Source of the DNA: Allacma fusca
Taxonomy: Eukaryota; Arthropoda; Collembola; Symphypleona; Sminthuridae
Assembly (NCBI GenBank): GCA_947179485.1
Contig: OX359248.1
Span: forward strand, 52,028,386-52,092,385
DNA length: 64,000 bases
Direction: 5' to 3'
The notes under the pieces were generated by a model. The model saw only the letters and a list, made by a program, of their open reading frames with translations. It ran no database searches and had not been told where the DNA came from. Positions within the stretch are counted from its first letter, which is position 1; each line of letters opens with the position of its first letter. The position numbers were made by a program, and so were the translations under genes. Positions 25,003 through 38,230 of this stretch are shown in pieces.

Positions 25003-26329
25003 AATCCCATCTGAGCTAAAACCTAGCTCTTCTCTCCGATCCTCCGATAGATTTACTAGAGAAACTCAACTACGCCACTCAGGACTCGTTTTCCTTGAGA
25101 AAAAACGCTATTGGGGATTTTGGGAAGAAAAATGTTAAAAATATCGGATAAAATTTTAATCTTTCGGATTATTCTCAGTTTCAGCTCCTCCCCTGGGTTT
25201 CCTTCTCACAGACTATACTTTCCTCTCTTTAGTTTCTTTAAAAAATTTCCACGGACAAAAAAACCATTAATTTAAATTTCAAATTTTAATGCTTTCTCTT
25301 GTAAAATTTCTAGTGTTGTTTTTTTTTTTCAAATCTCGTATCCAACCTTCGAACTCCTCAATTTGATATTTTAGGGTTTCTCTCTAAAAATACGTTTTAC
25401 ATTTCTTCCTATTAAAATTCAGTGGTTTATTTGTACATCAAATAATTGTTGGGATTGTTCCAATGTCATTTTTGATAGAAACGTCAGATTTGTCTATTTC
25501 AGGACTACAGCGTGACCTCTTGAAAAAAAAGGCAGAGGTCCCTGTTTCAGAATATTCTCCGGTTCTTCATCTTTCTCTGTGAAAATATAGCTGGGACGAT
25601 CTGTAGGCAGGGACTTCTCAGAGAATGTGAGAATTGAGACTGGAGTATAAATAAGGAAGCGGGTGTGGGATGGAGTTTATCATGCAGATATTATTATAAC
25701 CTTTATTTTTCTTCTCTCATATAGAATGGAGGCACGCGAGGAGGAAAGATCTAGTCGGAAATGCTGGTGACCCTACGGGGGATTCCGAAGAGAATAGCCA
25801 GTTTCACAAGGGATTTTTTGAGTTATGTCAATTACTTTTCCTCCAAGTCTACAGGGTTTACAATTTCTCCAGAGGAGATCAAAAGCCTCAGTCCTATATC
25901 TATCTACCTATATTCATCCAGGAGAAAAATCCCTCAAAAATGCCCATGCAAATCTCTCTGAATTCCTCTTAAAAAAATAGAATCATACATATTTACTTCC
26001 CATGTATAAGAATCCTTCATGGAATTAATGCAAATAAGGGATTGTGTATAGGAGGAAAAATGCGACTTTTTAAAGGACTTCATTCCCCTCCAGTAGAGTG
26101 TACAGAGAGCCGAGCTCAAAATCCCGACACCCTGCATAGTATGAAATGTGATTTTATACAGCGGATTCCTTTAATAGTCTCAGAAAGGATCCTCTTTCTC
26201 TTAACCCTCTTCTTCTTCTTGGTATTCTTCCCGCTTGGATTCCCTTGATAAAAGTATCTATTTTTTTTACGTAATGCAAGGCTTCCTTGGAACAGTATTT
26301 TTTTTCTCTGGCTCACTCACTCAGCCTCA

Positions 26330-26374
26330 CTCTCGCTCTCTCTCTCTCTCTCCCTGTCTCTCTCTCTCTCTCTT
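26330..26374. repeat. (CT)n microsatellite
   Basis: Two long TCTCTC blocks separated by CCTG; GAGAG on the minus strand. A second pure tract is at 26951-26969. Confidence 0.95.
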
Positions 26375-27530
26375 AGAAAATTATATACACGACACTCCTC
26401 CACAACACACTACCCTTTGGACACATAAATACTCCACCTAGATTCTTATTAGCTTACGAGTTCTGACAACCCTTTGGATGTTTTTTTTTCTCCCTTGTAA
26501 CATTGCATTATTACCTATTCCTTACACATCAGACCGGACTCGCTCTCTAGCTGGTTTTTGGTCATGGAGGAATAAGTGGATGGACGACTGTCTTCCAGTT
26601 GGTCCATCCACACTACAAGATTTACCCTTCTCCTGCATTCCGCTCCCTTCCATTGTCCTTTTCTTTTGGGAGCGAGCTAAGAAACCAGAATTTTCTGTGG
26701 TCTTCTCTCTCACATGCACACAAATACTACATGTTTCCCTCCGTATCAACTGGTGTGGAAGGGAATAAGTCATAGGGTCATATGTATGTGCCTCAGAGCC
26801 TATAGGATTTTCGAGAGGAGCAAAGGAGTTAATAACAGATTGAAAAGCGATTTATTGCCTGGGTCAAAATGCTTTGTGGTCTTGTACGAAATTGTAATAC
26901 CTAATTATTACCACACATAATTTACAAATGAGACAGTTTTATCTTCATTCACTCTCTCTCTCTCTCTCTGGCTTGCTGTAATTCTCAAAAATTTTCCAAG
27001 AACATGCTGACTGTTCTCGACCAACTCGCTCATACTAAACCTATAGCTCTCAGCTCAGAAATTAAGGGCTGTAATTTAAAATGTTTTTATATAGAAACCT
27101 ATGGCAATTATATGGAGCCACCATTAAAATTGCAGTGTTCACTCCAGGCGTCCCTCAACCCTTGCTCTAGATAATACGGTATAAATATACTACTTATTCA
27201 TTACTGAGCGTCTGGCGTTTTTTTTAGAGGGAATGTAGGTGGAAAAATCCTGTTGTGTTTGTATGGAGAAGCTTAATTGGAGCAATTTTGACAATTTGTA
27301 CTGTTACGTAAGCATGATGTGATCTTGGAAGGAAAATTAACATTGAAGTAATTACGGAGAAAAGTGTTGAAAATTATTTGCAATATAAAATTCTTGTATT
27401 GAGACAAGCCTTGTAGTGAGAGGAGACTGTATAGAGGAATGCTCGAGGCTTTTAGCTCTGTGCCAGGGATTAAGAAAGCCAGGCCAGGACGTGCACATTG
27501 AAAGTCAGGAGGTTATCACTGCATCGATGC

Positions 27531-27770
27531 TCACAATACTAATGCAATAATGGTTGGTCTTAATGCACGGGAGATAAAACTAGGAGTTAAATCCCAATCG
27601 ACTTTCCGACCCATTGACTTTGAATTGATCAGTGTGCTGGAAGTTGACAAATGCCCGTAATGAGGAGTCTGTCTACTGAAATCCCTGGAATCTCCACGGG
27701 CTTTGTCAATGAGCGGGGGTTCTGGAATTACATGGAAAATGCATAAGATGATGAGGATCAAGTTCTCCAT
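27531..27770 (-). CDS. Doubtful small ORF with hydrophobic N-terminus, 79 aa
   Basis: The ATG is at 27770 and the TGA at 27531. The start MENLILIILCIFHVI is hydrophobic like a short signal peptide or anchor, followed by a polar segment with several R/K and S/T. Composition is more balanced than in the neighbourhood. There are no cysteines, and no domain or family is recognised. Chance is a serious alternative at this length. Confidence 0.2.
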   Translation of the reverse strand: MENLILIILCIFHVIPEPPLIDKARGDSRDFSRQTPHYGHLSTSSTLINSKSMGRKVDWDLTPSFISRALRPTIIALVL

Positions 27771-28428
27771 GCCTGCTCGACTGTCAGAGTGTATATGGAA
27801 TAAACATCGGAAATTTTGAAGTGCATTGGAATTTTTATACCGGAGCTGAACGTCTAGTACAACAACATTGTGGATAGAGAGTAAGCTCTGGAAGGAAATC
27901 CCTTTACAAGGAGCAAAATGTGACTTGTGAGGGGGGAAATTTCGACTGTATTAAACGGGAATATTTCCGCTTCTATAGAGACTGCTCTTTTTTTGAAGGA
28001 AGACCGTTGTTGGGAGAGTAGGCTGCTCTGACTGTGGACACATAATTACGTATGTATCCACAGGCAGTAAGATACAGGGAAGGCTCGGAGTGTGTGTGCA
28101 TGCCTTGTTGGCATTTTCTTGGGCTGGTGCGGAGGGCTGGATGTGAGGGAATCTCGTTTGACGATGCTCATAATGATAGATCGGGAGAGTGTTAATTCTC
28201 GTCTCACGTCCCTGTATATATTTATGAGAGACAAAATGGCACTTGGCAGACATTAGAGTGACTTTGGCGTAAAGTCGGTGGGATTAAACGGATGAAAATT
28301 TCGTTCGAGTTTCTGGTCACACAACGCCCTGATGGCTGTACACGGCGGATGTTCGCAGATTATATATTAGGGCATATTGCCTTCGCCTTTGGCCTCTTTT
28401 CCCTCCGACTTTCCGTCTTTCCTTCTCA

Positions 28429-28429
<1 letters not shown>

Positions 28430-28489
<60 letters not shown>
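28430..28489. repeat. (CT)n microsatellite, about 60 bp
   Basis: The longest pure CT tract in the window; it creates the spurious Leu-Ser ORF at 28292-28531. Confidence 0.95.
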
Positions 28490-28491
<2 letters not shown>

Positions 28492-28724
28492 TACTCTAAC
28501 CTTCTACGTAGAGTGTACTTTGCACCTCTGAAAATTTATATGCTTCACATGGTAGCTCCTTGGAACTTCCACATATGCACGTACTGTATAGATACTGTAG
28601 GTATATTTATATCCTGCTCTGGCACTTATTCCCAATGCATTGCTGCATAAATACTGCAAGCAATATACACCTTTACATGGAAATACGGGCCTATGTTTCT
28701 ATAATAATAGTATGTATAAGTCTA

Positions 28725-28899
28725 CAGTGGGCTCTATTCATGGACGAGCCTTTGCTAGGAGAATTTTCTCTACAGGCCCCAACTCCGTATGTATTTGGGT
28801 ACATTCCAATTTACTCCAATGCTAATTTTTCTCAGAACCGAGAGAGTTTTTTCCAAGAGTCAGACATTTGGGGGATGCTCCTATAAAGAGAGTGTACTG
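28725..28899. mobile_element. TA-flanked MITE, copy 3 (175 bp)
   Basis: Left end CAGTGGGCTCTATTCATGG after a TA at 28723-28724. The right end as reverse complement is CAGTACACTCTCTTTATAGG, followed by AGCATCCCC. The right flank is TC rather than TA, consistent with one substitution. The first eleven bases of the left end are identical to those of the copy at 37929, and both contain an internal TCCAATG--AATTT word. Confidence 0.65.
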
Positions 28900-28981
28900 T
28901 CGGAATTTTTGGGTATTTGTATTTTTTTTAAATAGTTGAGTTTTCCTTCTTAGCTGAAGATATGTTGTGTGCAGGTGTGTA

Positions 28982-29143
28982 CAATGCACTATTGATATAT
29001 GGAACTCTTGCGAGAGAATGTTGTCGTATGGGAGGAAATGTACTTGGTGTCTTATGCTATTTTAGTAGAAATTTTTTAAGAGGATTTATATAATGTCGGA
29101 AATTTTGGGGATAGCAGGGAGGGTTTGTAAAGGGAGTCTACTG
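28982..29143. mobile_element. TA-flanked MITE, copy 4 (162 bp)
   Basis: TA flanks at 28980-28981 and 29144-29145. The right end as reverse complement is CAGTAGACTCCCTTTACA, close to the right end of copy 3. The left end CAATGCACTATTGATATATG is more decayed. It lies only about 80 bp from copy 3. Confidence 0.45.
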
Positions 29144-29149
29144 TATGTG

Positions 29150-31685
29150 TGATCGTCTTATAGTATGAACTATATCTATGGAAGGGCAGGCTGGAGGGTG
29201 AGGCTTACTCGGAGTGAGAAATGCTGAAGGGAAAATTTCCAAGACCGTATCTTTGCGGAGCTCGGAGCTGGAAGGCAACGATAATGTTATTTATGGTGAA
29301 TAAGGACTAACGACTACAAAACTGATCCATAGACACTACACAAATAGCACAACCTTAGCACATTTTCCCTTCTTCGGATTTCGCCAATGAGGTTCCTAAC
29401 GACTTCCCATATCGCACGCACCAACGACTCCCCAGTTATCATTTTGAGCCTAGTAGACACGCTGTACTCATTATTTTCTAATCCAAAGCACCTCATGCAT
29501 AAATACATATAAGAACCAAATTTCCGCTCAAATCTTCCGAAAAATACAACTTGGAGTCATTCCGTCCCTCAGATTTCCTCTTCCAAGGAAACATTCTCGG
29601 GAGAGTCCCCGTCTTCAACTTTTCTCTGCAACGCGGCCGTTCTTCCTAACATGTCCTCCTCATCATTTTTCGGGCAGTTCAGACCCAGATTTATTTTCCC
29701 CTAAATTATTTACACTGGGAAAAATCCCTCCTGCTGAAATCCCATAAAATTCAAGTACTTTACACCGATACAATAGTACACGCTTGCTGTTTATGTACAT
29801 TCTGGGCACTTCACTACATTTCATCCTATACACCTCCAGGTTGGATTTTATCCGTGTTGCCCGTAATGTTGAATTTTACTGGGAGAAAATTAATACTTGA
29901 CTTTACAAATTTTCCTGTGTTTAAAATATATACAATTTTGTATGTAATTATAGAAATTGTTTTGGATTTTTCAAATGTGAGGATCTGGAGTGACTGATCA
30001 GAATTGATGTTTTTAATCAGAGGCCGGAGAGACATTAAGGGATGGAAATGGTTAACAATTGTCAATAATATTGACATTGGTGATAGCCCTGCTAACCGAC
30101 ACAGGAAGTAAAATAGCAATTTGAAATGAAGCAATTTTGGTAAAAATGAGAAAACTTTCTTTTCTTCATCTCAACTTGCTCAATTCCTCCTCCCTCCCAG
30201 TCCTCATCTTCCCACAGATCCCACTTCTCCTCTGCCCATACTGAGATTTTCTATTTTAAGGAAAAAGAAGGAAAAAAGTTGAAATACTTTTATTTTCCCT
30301 TTCCCCTATATCCACATACATATGTACATACATACACTCCTCCAACTTTTTTTTTCAAAGTAAAGTTCGGCCACTTTTTCCCCCTTTTCCCTCCAGAAAA
30401 AAAAATGAGGGGAAGGATATGGTATGGATTACGAATTGTACACTCCAGTCCATAAAATGTACTTTTCGTAGATTTTCTAACAAATGTGTACCTACATGCA
30501 TGGAGAAGGTTTCAAGTGTGGACTTGTACATACGTGTCTGTAGTATGAACACATATGTATGCACATATAAAAAACACATAGTCTCAGTGCAGATATGGAA
30601 TTGAAAAAGTTTTTCGCTCCCATCTAATGTTCTCCTTGTGTCCATTCCCTCGCTTTACTTTTCTCTTGAACTTTCCTTCCATAGAGTCCAGACCCCGGCA
30701 CAGACAAAAGAATTTTTTTTTTTGCAACTTCCCTCAATTGAGTTGGAACAAATGAAAAAAGTTACTCTTTGCGTCTTCCTCCTGTACTTTCTATTAGTGG
30801 GCGTGCTTCTGTTCCATATGTGAGTGCTTCGGAGAATGGAGGAACCATGCGGTGGTTACTAAATCCGGCGGATGTCCTCACACAAGTGTGCATACGTCCC
30901 TGGAACAAGTTCACATTCATATACGAAACTATTTCTGTACACAGACTCAAATTCAATTCCCAATATTACAACCCCACTTGGACTTCTTTTATGGTTCCAA
31001 TTACCACAACAGAGTCTCACAAGCTAATCATCCTCAGCAATTATCTACAGATGAGGAAGCCGTCCAAGGGGGAAAAAAATCAAGATTGGATAAAAATTTC
31101 AAAGGGAATTTCCTTCCCAACGTGTCCCGCAAAAACAACAGTGTAACATTCTCTTGAGGGAAAAATTTTACCGCTCTCCGAAAAAACTACGATCCTTCAG
31201 AGTCGGGTCAGTCGGAGTGGATCTAAAATAGGAAATTCGTCTGTTTTGACGTACAATTTCAGGGGAAATTGCTTCTTCCGGCATTTGCATCTAAAAAAAG
31301 AGAATAGACTTCGTATCCTAAAACGTATCTACAGATACGTACACTTTGGGAAGAAAAATAAAAGGGGGAGGACGAAATTCAAAAAAGATGGACTTGAGGG
31401 GGAGAACTCCAAGTGGGATTTGTAATGGCCGTGGATGGTCTTGAAGGTTCAAAAAAGAAGTTTACACTTGATTGATTTTCTACCTTGTCCAGTCTTGGGA
31501 TGAGTCCCTGGAGTTCAATTTGTGATTTTCTTTTATTTGTTTTCCTCCTTTCTTCCACACCGAATTTGACTCTTTATGACTTTTTTCAACCAATTTCTTT
31601 TTACTGCTCTTTCTTATTCGTTTTTTTTGTCTGTTGCTGTTATTCCTCCTCCCAATCATAGGGGATGGGGCTGTTGTAACAATTA
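29150..31685. other. Non-coding stretch
   Basis: No supported gene. A minus-strand frame at 29314-29508 has balanced composition but no domain. The rest is microsatellite-poor, T-rich DNA. Confidence 0.4.
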
Positions 31686-31828
31686 CAGGGGACTCTCTCT
31701 ACAAGTGCATCCCTGGGAAGGAAATACTTCGATACATTGTAATGGATGGTTATATTATAAACCTACATTATTTTTAAATGTCAGCTACAAATCAAATCCT
31801 CAAAATAACGGATCATAAGGAATTTATG
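31686..31828. mobile_element. TA-flanked MITE, copy 5 (about 143 bp, right end decayed)
   Basis: After a TA at 31684-31685 the left end reads CAGGGGACTCTCTCTACAAG and continues to GCATCCC, matching 21 of 28 positions of the right end of copy 3. The right end, as reverse complement, contains TTCCTTATGATCCG, resembling the CTCCTTATGACGG of the copy at 37929, but its terminal CAGT is lost. Confidence 0.4.
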
Positions 31829-34810
31829 TAACATACAGGAATATATGATGTTCTATATTTTTGTAGGTAGAATGTATATTGAGAAACTATGCTGCTGGAT
31901 TTTGGGGGAAAGTCTATGGACGGTGGATTTAATGTGAAGAATTAAGAAGCATTCTTAAAGATGGGTAATGATTGGTGATAATGGGAAAAGGGCTCTAGCA
32001 CCTGGAGCCAGGGAGTCATGAATACCAATGAGAATTGGAAGAGGAGTGTTAAGTGAATCCCAGTGTTCCGAAGTAGCCCTATGTATGTGTATATGCACTT
32101 GCTCCGGCCTGAGGCCTCCCTTTATATATACTACTTTATGGTTCTGAGCATCTCAAGAGACTTCAGGGTGTTCCTCCTATTCATTACATGACGAAGGACT
32201 AAGAAATGTACAAAACAATGCATGCTCCTTCATTTTTCTCTTTTTGCTATTATCCCCAGTCCTTGAGCATATGTATACTGTCTGACTCAATAGTTCTGAG
32301 GGGGATACATAATTATGTACCTAAGATTTACTCCTGAGTGTCGTATGCATTTTCCTCCGTACAGCCAGGTAGAAACACATACGTACATATCTACATTTAT
32401 ATAGGGACAAGTGTACAAAATCGGCTCCTCTGTCAGAGTCTAAAAGGATAAGAAAAGAAGAGAGAAGTTGAGCGGAAAGTTTTTTTTCCCTCTCCCGATG
32501 AACCGGACTCCACAACAGGGAATTCATGTTCACCCATCAATTACCACGTACGAGGAACCACAAAACCTGCGGGGTTGGTGCTTAAGCCCTGGGTGCTTCC
32601 TATAACTTGTGTTCTATAACTTGTCTCCATACGAGATTTTCTAGTCTTACAGTATTTACAGGTGTTCATCTCAAACCTGGCTCACATACTAAATCTATTT
32701 TTTCTACTATTCCTTCCCCGTCTCCTCGTATAGCCCTGGTTATCATTGGTTCTGTGGGAAATATGGGAGGAAGGAATTACTTTTTCTGAAAATGGTCTTC
32801 CAATTCACATTTGAATTCTGTCCCTTTCAAATATTAGAGTCAAAATCCTTGGGAGTAAATTCCTATGTATTTTATACCAAGGCAAGGACTGGAAATTTTG
32901 AAGAAATTACAATTCGAATTTTTTCTCGTAATAGCTTATAAAATAATAATTATTAAAATAGGGAAATTGTATTTTTAAAACAAATTATTCAAGAATTTGT
33001 TTTCCCGAAAATAGTTCCTGTTTTTTTAAAATTCAAAGGATAATAATTAATGCGAACATTTTTGAATGTTGATATGAGACGGGTGGGGAAGGAAGGATTC
33101 CCGAGTGTAGTGGAGCCTTTTTGTAAGGAACCATGAGCGGTGACAATAATCGTGCTTATGGAAAAACTGCTCCTTACTTTAATTCACGCAACTATTAGAG
33201 CGATAATCTTTTTCAATGATGATGATGATGACAAGAGCAGGGATGGGATGGGATGATTACATACGTAGATTTCCCTCAATGAATTCCGACATGTGTGTTT
33301 TTGTATTGTGTATAGCTATGTGAGGATATAAGGGGTAAATATACATGTGTATCGGTCGGGTTTCATGTATCCGAAAGGGAAGAGGCCTGACACTGGAGCG
33401 ACAAGTCAGGGGGAAAAAGTATATGGGATTTCGCTCATCAAAAATTTCATGGGATCGTAAAGTTTACGTTATGCTCTACTTTATGTTTTTACACACCTAA
33501 CAAACTTTCATTTTGTAATCTACAAGTATGTACTTGCGGCTCGGAGTCCCCCGCCTCTCCCATCCTCAACTCTCAACATGTAGACATTTCTCGTGTTTTT
33601 GTTACCCATTCGGTAATTCATTTGTAATTTTCTTGTCTTTAGTGGAGCTCTTGTCCTGACGCTGGGAGATACTCCGACACCATCCACACACAATCCAAAT
33701 AATCTCAAGTGACACAAGATCCAACTCTCCTCACACTGAATTTTAACGCTCAAACTTGTTCCCTTCCAGTGGAGTCTCTTGCCAGGCATTCTCTTTCAGA
33801 TACCTTAATTCTTTGATTAGTGCGCATTTGCACTCAAAAAAACTGTTCAAGTCTGAAAGGTGTCCCATCAAAAATCCCTGATAGCTCCAATCCATCACAG
33901 CCCACCTGAGCTTTGCACAAAAACCTGTACACGAATCTCTGAAGTTACCAAAACTTACATTCTTTCATAAGAGCTCCGGTTACATTCTAACCCTCCATAA
34001 AAAATTGCATGCATTAGGGGGAAACTTGGATTTGTTAGAAAATTTCCACTTAAAAATCCCACATTAAAATCCTGTACGGCAAATCAGTAGGAGCATTTTT
34101 TAGTGATGCTTAATTTTATGGACAAAATCTTGGAGAGATTGCAATTTTATTGAAAAAGATGTATCATTTCTACGAGCGTTAGTATTCAAAATCCAGCTTG
34201 AATTTTGCTACCATTATATTTTTACATTTGATAATGCACCATGGAAAATCTCATCAAAAGGGACTTTTGTCACCCTGGAACACTTGGAAGCTGGAATCAG
34301 GGGCGTGGACAATAATGCGAAGGAGACACAGGCAAGTGAGAATGGGCTGTCAAGGATGAGAAATGCTGATGGGAATTTTTTCACGCCAAAAAAAAATTCC
34401 TTCGAAGCGAGAGACTTTCCTCATTTCATGTCACATGAAGCTCAAATTTATTTTTGCAACTTCAACTCTTTTCTTCTCATCTCCCCCCACCAGGCCCAGC
34501 CTCTCGGAAGCCCGACTATATGGAAAGTAACTAAAGAAAGGAAGTTTGGACTCAAAAGAGAGGGAGAGAGTCAAGAAAAATGGCACAGCATGAGCACAAG
34601 TTTCAGGACTTGAAGGAAGAAGAGAAATATTAGAGCTTTGGATGGAATTAGTAGATTTTTCTCCACTTTTTCACTTCTCACAACGCTCCATGGCACCCGC
34701 TGCTTTTTTCTTCTCCAGCCTTGCATATCAAGTTGGTAGTTTCTTATGCATCCCATAATAGCCTTACACACTTGCTCGAGCACTTATATAAAGTACAGCC
34801 ATGGCATACA

Positions 34811-34988
34811 CAGTGGACTGTAAGTATAAAACACCCTCTCATAATATATCATTTCCTTCGTCGACAAAAACCTTATCACAAAAACACCGAGCTGGATATT
34901 ATAATCTTTTTTCTCCCTGACAAAATTTTAAGAAATACTCGTTAAATTTGACTTTTAACAAGGGTGCTTCTATAGATAATGTTTACTG
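34811..34988. mobile_element. TA-flanked MITE, copy 6 (178 bp)
   Basis: Left end CAGTGGACTGTAAGTATAAA, then ACACCCT. Right end as reverse complement CAGTAAACATTATCTATAGA, then AGCACCCT. The two ends share CAGT, AC, TATA and CACCCT in register. The right flank is TA (34989-34990); the left flank is CA. The right end matches copy 3 at 20 of 27 positions. Confidence 0.6.
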
Positions 34989-35431
34989 TACTTCTATACA
35001 TATACGGAGCTCACAGGGACTAAAGCTGGTGGAGGACTAAATCCTACAGGACTAAAGTCTACAGAATAGTGTGTAGGGCATTGGCGTATGTACATGGCAT
35101 GGATGACAGGAGGGACAAAGTCTGCAGTACGTACATATAATAATTCCTTATGCATTGTATGTATATATGGGCAAGTTAAAAACCAGGGATATTCTCAGGC
35201 TAGAGTGTACATGTGGAAGGCATTACATATGCACATTATCATCCATTATAAAGATAGGACCGCGTACGCCCCATGCATACAGTCCGGGTGTCGTCTCGAC
35301 TGTCTTGCATTTTTTCTTGCAATAAATTCTCCTTATCTCGTCTTATGACCCCCTCCCGGATCCGGGTATTCTGCCGTAGTGAACTCGGAGTTAGAGCAGC
35401 GGGAGTGAGAGACTTGCTCTTATAAAGGGAG

Positions 35432-35434
<3 letters not shown>

Positions 35435-35478
<44 letters not shown>
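35435..35478. repeat. (GA)n microsatellite
   Basis: About 44 bases of pure GA. A (CTC)n tract follows at 35962-35984. Confidence 0.95.
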
Positions 35479-35482
<4 letters not shown>

Positions 35483-36112
35483 AAAAGCGAAAGCGATGAC
35501 ATTCATTCCCTGGAGAGAAAAACGGCCGCACTTTGCCCCATCCCATAATAGTGTATATACAAGGAGCGTGAGAGACTTCCAAGCAAGTACTTCCTTCTAT
35601 TCCCTCCTTTGCTCTCTCTATTTTCCTCTCTCCAACTGTAGTTTTTTTTTTGCAAAAATTTTCCTCATAAATTAAAAGCTGAAACTCTGAAACTCTGCTA
35701 TTTCCCCATCGAAGGGGAAAAAAACTTAATGCACCGCCAGCAAGACCATTTCAAGTATAAAGAATGTAGAGGAGAGGAAACGGCTCGGCTCCATTACCCA
35801 CATAAATCCTCTAAAATAAAATAGACTTACTAGAATCGTTTCTATAATTCAACCCTTCTAATACTAACACTCCTAGTCACTTTGTAACTATCTCCTAGTA
35901 GTAGTCTAGTAGTATGCACTGTCCCTCCTCTATGGAAACTTACAGAAGACTTCCTCCACTACCTCCTCCTCCTCCTCCTCCTCATCCCCCCTCTCCTCAC
36001 AAAACCCACTCTCCCTCCCCTCCCAGCAATTCACACAGTCTAAGAGGAGCCTTTTGTGAGCATGGACTTTATGCTCCTATATGACCTGCTTTAGATTGCT
36101 TTAGTACTACAG

Positions 36113-36312
36113 ACGGACGTCCTATGGAAATCAAACCTTAGTACATGTGAATTACGACGCCCAATTTAACTCCCACGTTCCCAACTGTACACATGACTTT
36201 CATTTCCAAACTTACATCCTTATATCAACTTATATGACAGTCATAAATTATGCAATATAATTTCCAACGCTCAAACTCAACTACGGCGGAGTCCTACGGA
36301 AATCCATCCTTT
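36113..36312. repeat. Pair of diverged direct repeats
   Basis: Copies at 36113-36139 and 36285-36312 share CGGA-GTCCTAYGGAAATC followed by a CCTT-ending tail, about 170 bp apart. The DNA between them contains no gene. Confidence 0.5.
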
Positions 36313-37136
36313 GATTCTCAGTTTTTCAATTCTAGTCTTGATGGCAACCCCCCTTTTTGAATTGATAAATTTTCAATGTAAAATTATTCTCATAATTTTT
36401 GAATCCGGAAGGACCTTTTCAATCCTCTATTGAAATTGCTTGAAATATCTACTGGTTGGTAAAATTGTGTCATACATATGCCAGTTCACTATGTACAGAC
36501 ATACATATAAGAGCGTTTTCTGCTCTTGTATAAAGAGTGAGTTTATTTTGAAATGGGACTGTAGATATTATATGGGAAAAATTCGTGCTCAAACTTCCTC
36601 TTCCGGTTTCTGGTCCAAAACTAATTGCTCCCTTGTCAAGTGCTATTATCCTTGTCATTACTCTTTTTTCATGAACATGTCTATATTAAAGTCACCCATT
36701 CATAATCGGTCCAAGTCCCCATGAATTATTTTCTCCACAAGTCTCGCTCTAGTCACGGGTAATGTGTTCAAGTGGTGACTCCATTCTCACATTCAGAGCG
36801 ACTCTCATCATCAATGTAGAAATGTACGAAGTAGAGTACTATATCGTTCCCCTTTTGCATATGATTACAGTTCGGAACAAAAACAACCCGCTCCTACCTT
36901 TTCAATTGGGATTGACCATGAACAATGGATTTCGGCCCCTCACTCGTACAATGGGCACTACAAGAGGGACTTTGTCACTACAATTTATTTCCGATTTTCA
37001 TGTTTGAGAACCCGCCCGGAGTTATTGTACCGTAGTTATTACAAGGGATTGCACACATCCTAATTACATGTGCGTTCCCACAGAAGCGAGTCCAACAGCC
37101 ATCAGTAGATATTATAGGAGTGATAGTATCTATCTA

Positions 37137-37317
37137 CAGGACGGCCTCTGTGCAAAAGCACCCTGAACATTTACAAAATGTAACTACTATGACATAGACA
37201 AATGTCAGAGTTAACATTGTGGGAAATAGGAATTTGTCCTCAAATAATTTTGTTCAAATTCGAAGATAATCATTGCTATAATACTATGAGGATGGGATTT
37301 ATAAGTTGAGTGGACTG
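37137..37317. mobile_element. TA-flanked MITE, copy 7 (181 bp)
   Basis: TA flanks at 37135-37136 and 37318-37319. Left end CAGGACGGCCTCTGTGCA, then AAGCACCCTG. Right end as reverse complement CAGTCCACTCAACTTATA, then a CCCATCC block. Length and the AGCACCC and CACTC words match the other copies. Confidence 0.5.
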
Positions 37318-37928
37318 TACACTTGGAAGGGGTCGGGAGGGCTAGGTCCTGCTCTGATTTGTGATTCTTAGAACTGGTGTTCAGTATGTTCCATTGTAAT
37401 TAGTATCTTTTGGCAGTGAGAACAGAGTTCTGAGGGTGCTATTTGATGGGAACAAGGATTTGAGTGGCTGTAGACACAAAAGGGAATTATTAGATTAGTG
37501 AAGGGTATAGACACTATAAAGCTCCGGCATTGCTAATAGGATTTGGGAATTAGGATCACATTTTTCCTGAAATCAGAAAGAGCATTGTCATAATGTGGAA
37601 GTGCGTGTAAAATAAATTATGACCCGGTCCCAGCACCACCCACACATGAGCCAGGGACTGGGAATGGGTCCCCGTAACAATAAAAGCAGTTGCAATAAAG
37701 TATCGTAATGATGTGAAAATTTCCAAGATAATCATAAACAGAGTAAAGGTCAGGACGGGAATGCCCGACTCCTCTCATCATCTTCCACGGGGAAGGATAA
37801 GGGAGATGAATGACGGCTCCCGAAAAATATTCTTTTCATTTCCCCAGCCAAAATGGCCGTCGTTAAGCATAACACTCTGTCGTTGGGCTCTATGGTCTGT
37901 CATGATGAGACGTGTACTAACTACAGTA

Positions 37929-38230
37929 CAGTGGGCTCTCCTTATGACGGACTCCGTCTGTAAGACTACGTCCATGAGCATTTTCCCCATAGAGCAAAAG
38001 CTTTACGACAATTTCCCATTTATTCCAATGTAAATTTGTCTTTTTAAGAAAAACTTCCGACTTTGACCGTTAGATCTTCCTGGTCTCAGGGATGATTTTA
38101 TAAATACTGGGCACAGTAGTGTAAATCTTATATGTTTATAAGAGGGTTTAGGCCCAGTTTTGGACAACGTGTGAAACTCGACTGTCACCCCTGAGATGAG
38201 GTTGGTTCTGAGGGAGAGGGACCCGTACTG
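37929..38230. mobile_element. TA-flanked MITE, copy 8 (302 bp, longest)
   Basis: TA flanks at 37927-37928 and 38231-38232. Left end CAGTGGGCTCTCCTTATGAC; right end as reverse complement CAGTACGGGTCCCTCTCC. It is longer than the other copies and may be closest to an internal-deletion parent. The two ORFs around 37.7-38.2 kb are accidental. Confidence 0.55.

Larger units (their letters stand above)
25003..28429. other. Non-coding stretch with CT tracts
   Basis: Holds pyrimidine microsatellites at 26330-26374 and 26951-26969 and several overlapping short ORFs on both strands, none with a domain. One minus-strand ORF with a hydrophobic start is listed separately. Confidence 0.4.

Noticed and set aside
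28292-28531. Leu-Ser repeat ORF; similar ones at 35239-35582, 61035-61561 and 62678-62963
   Set aside because: Translations of CT/GA microsatellites.
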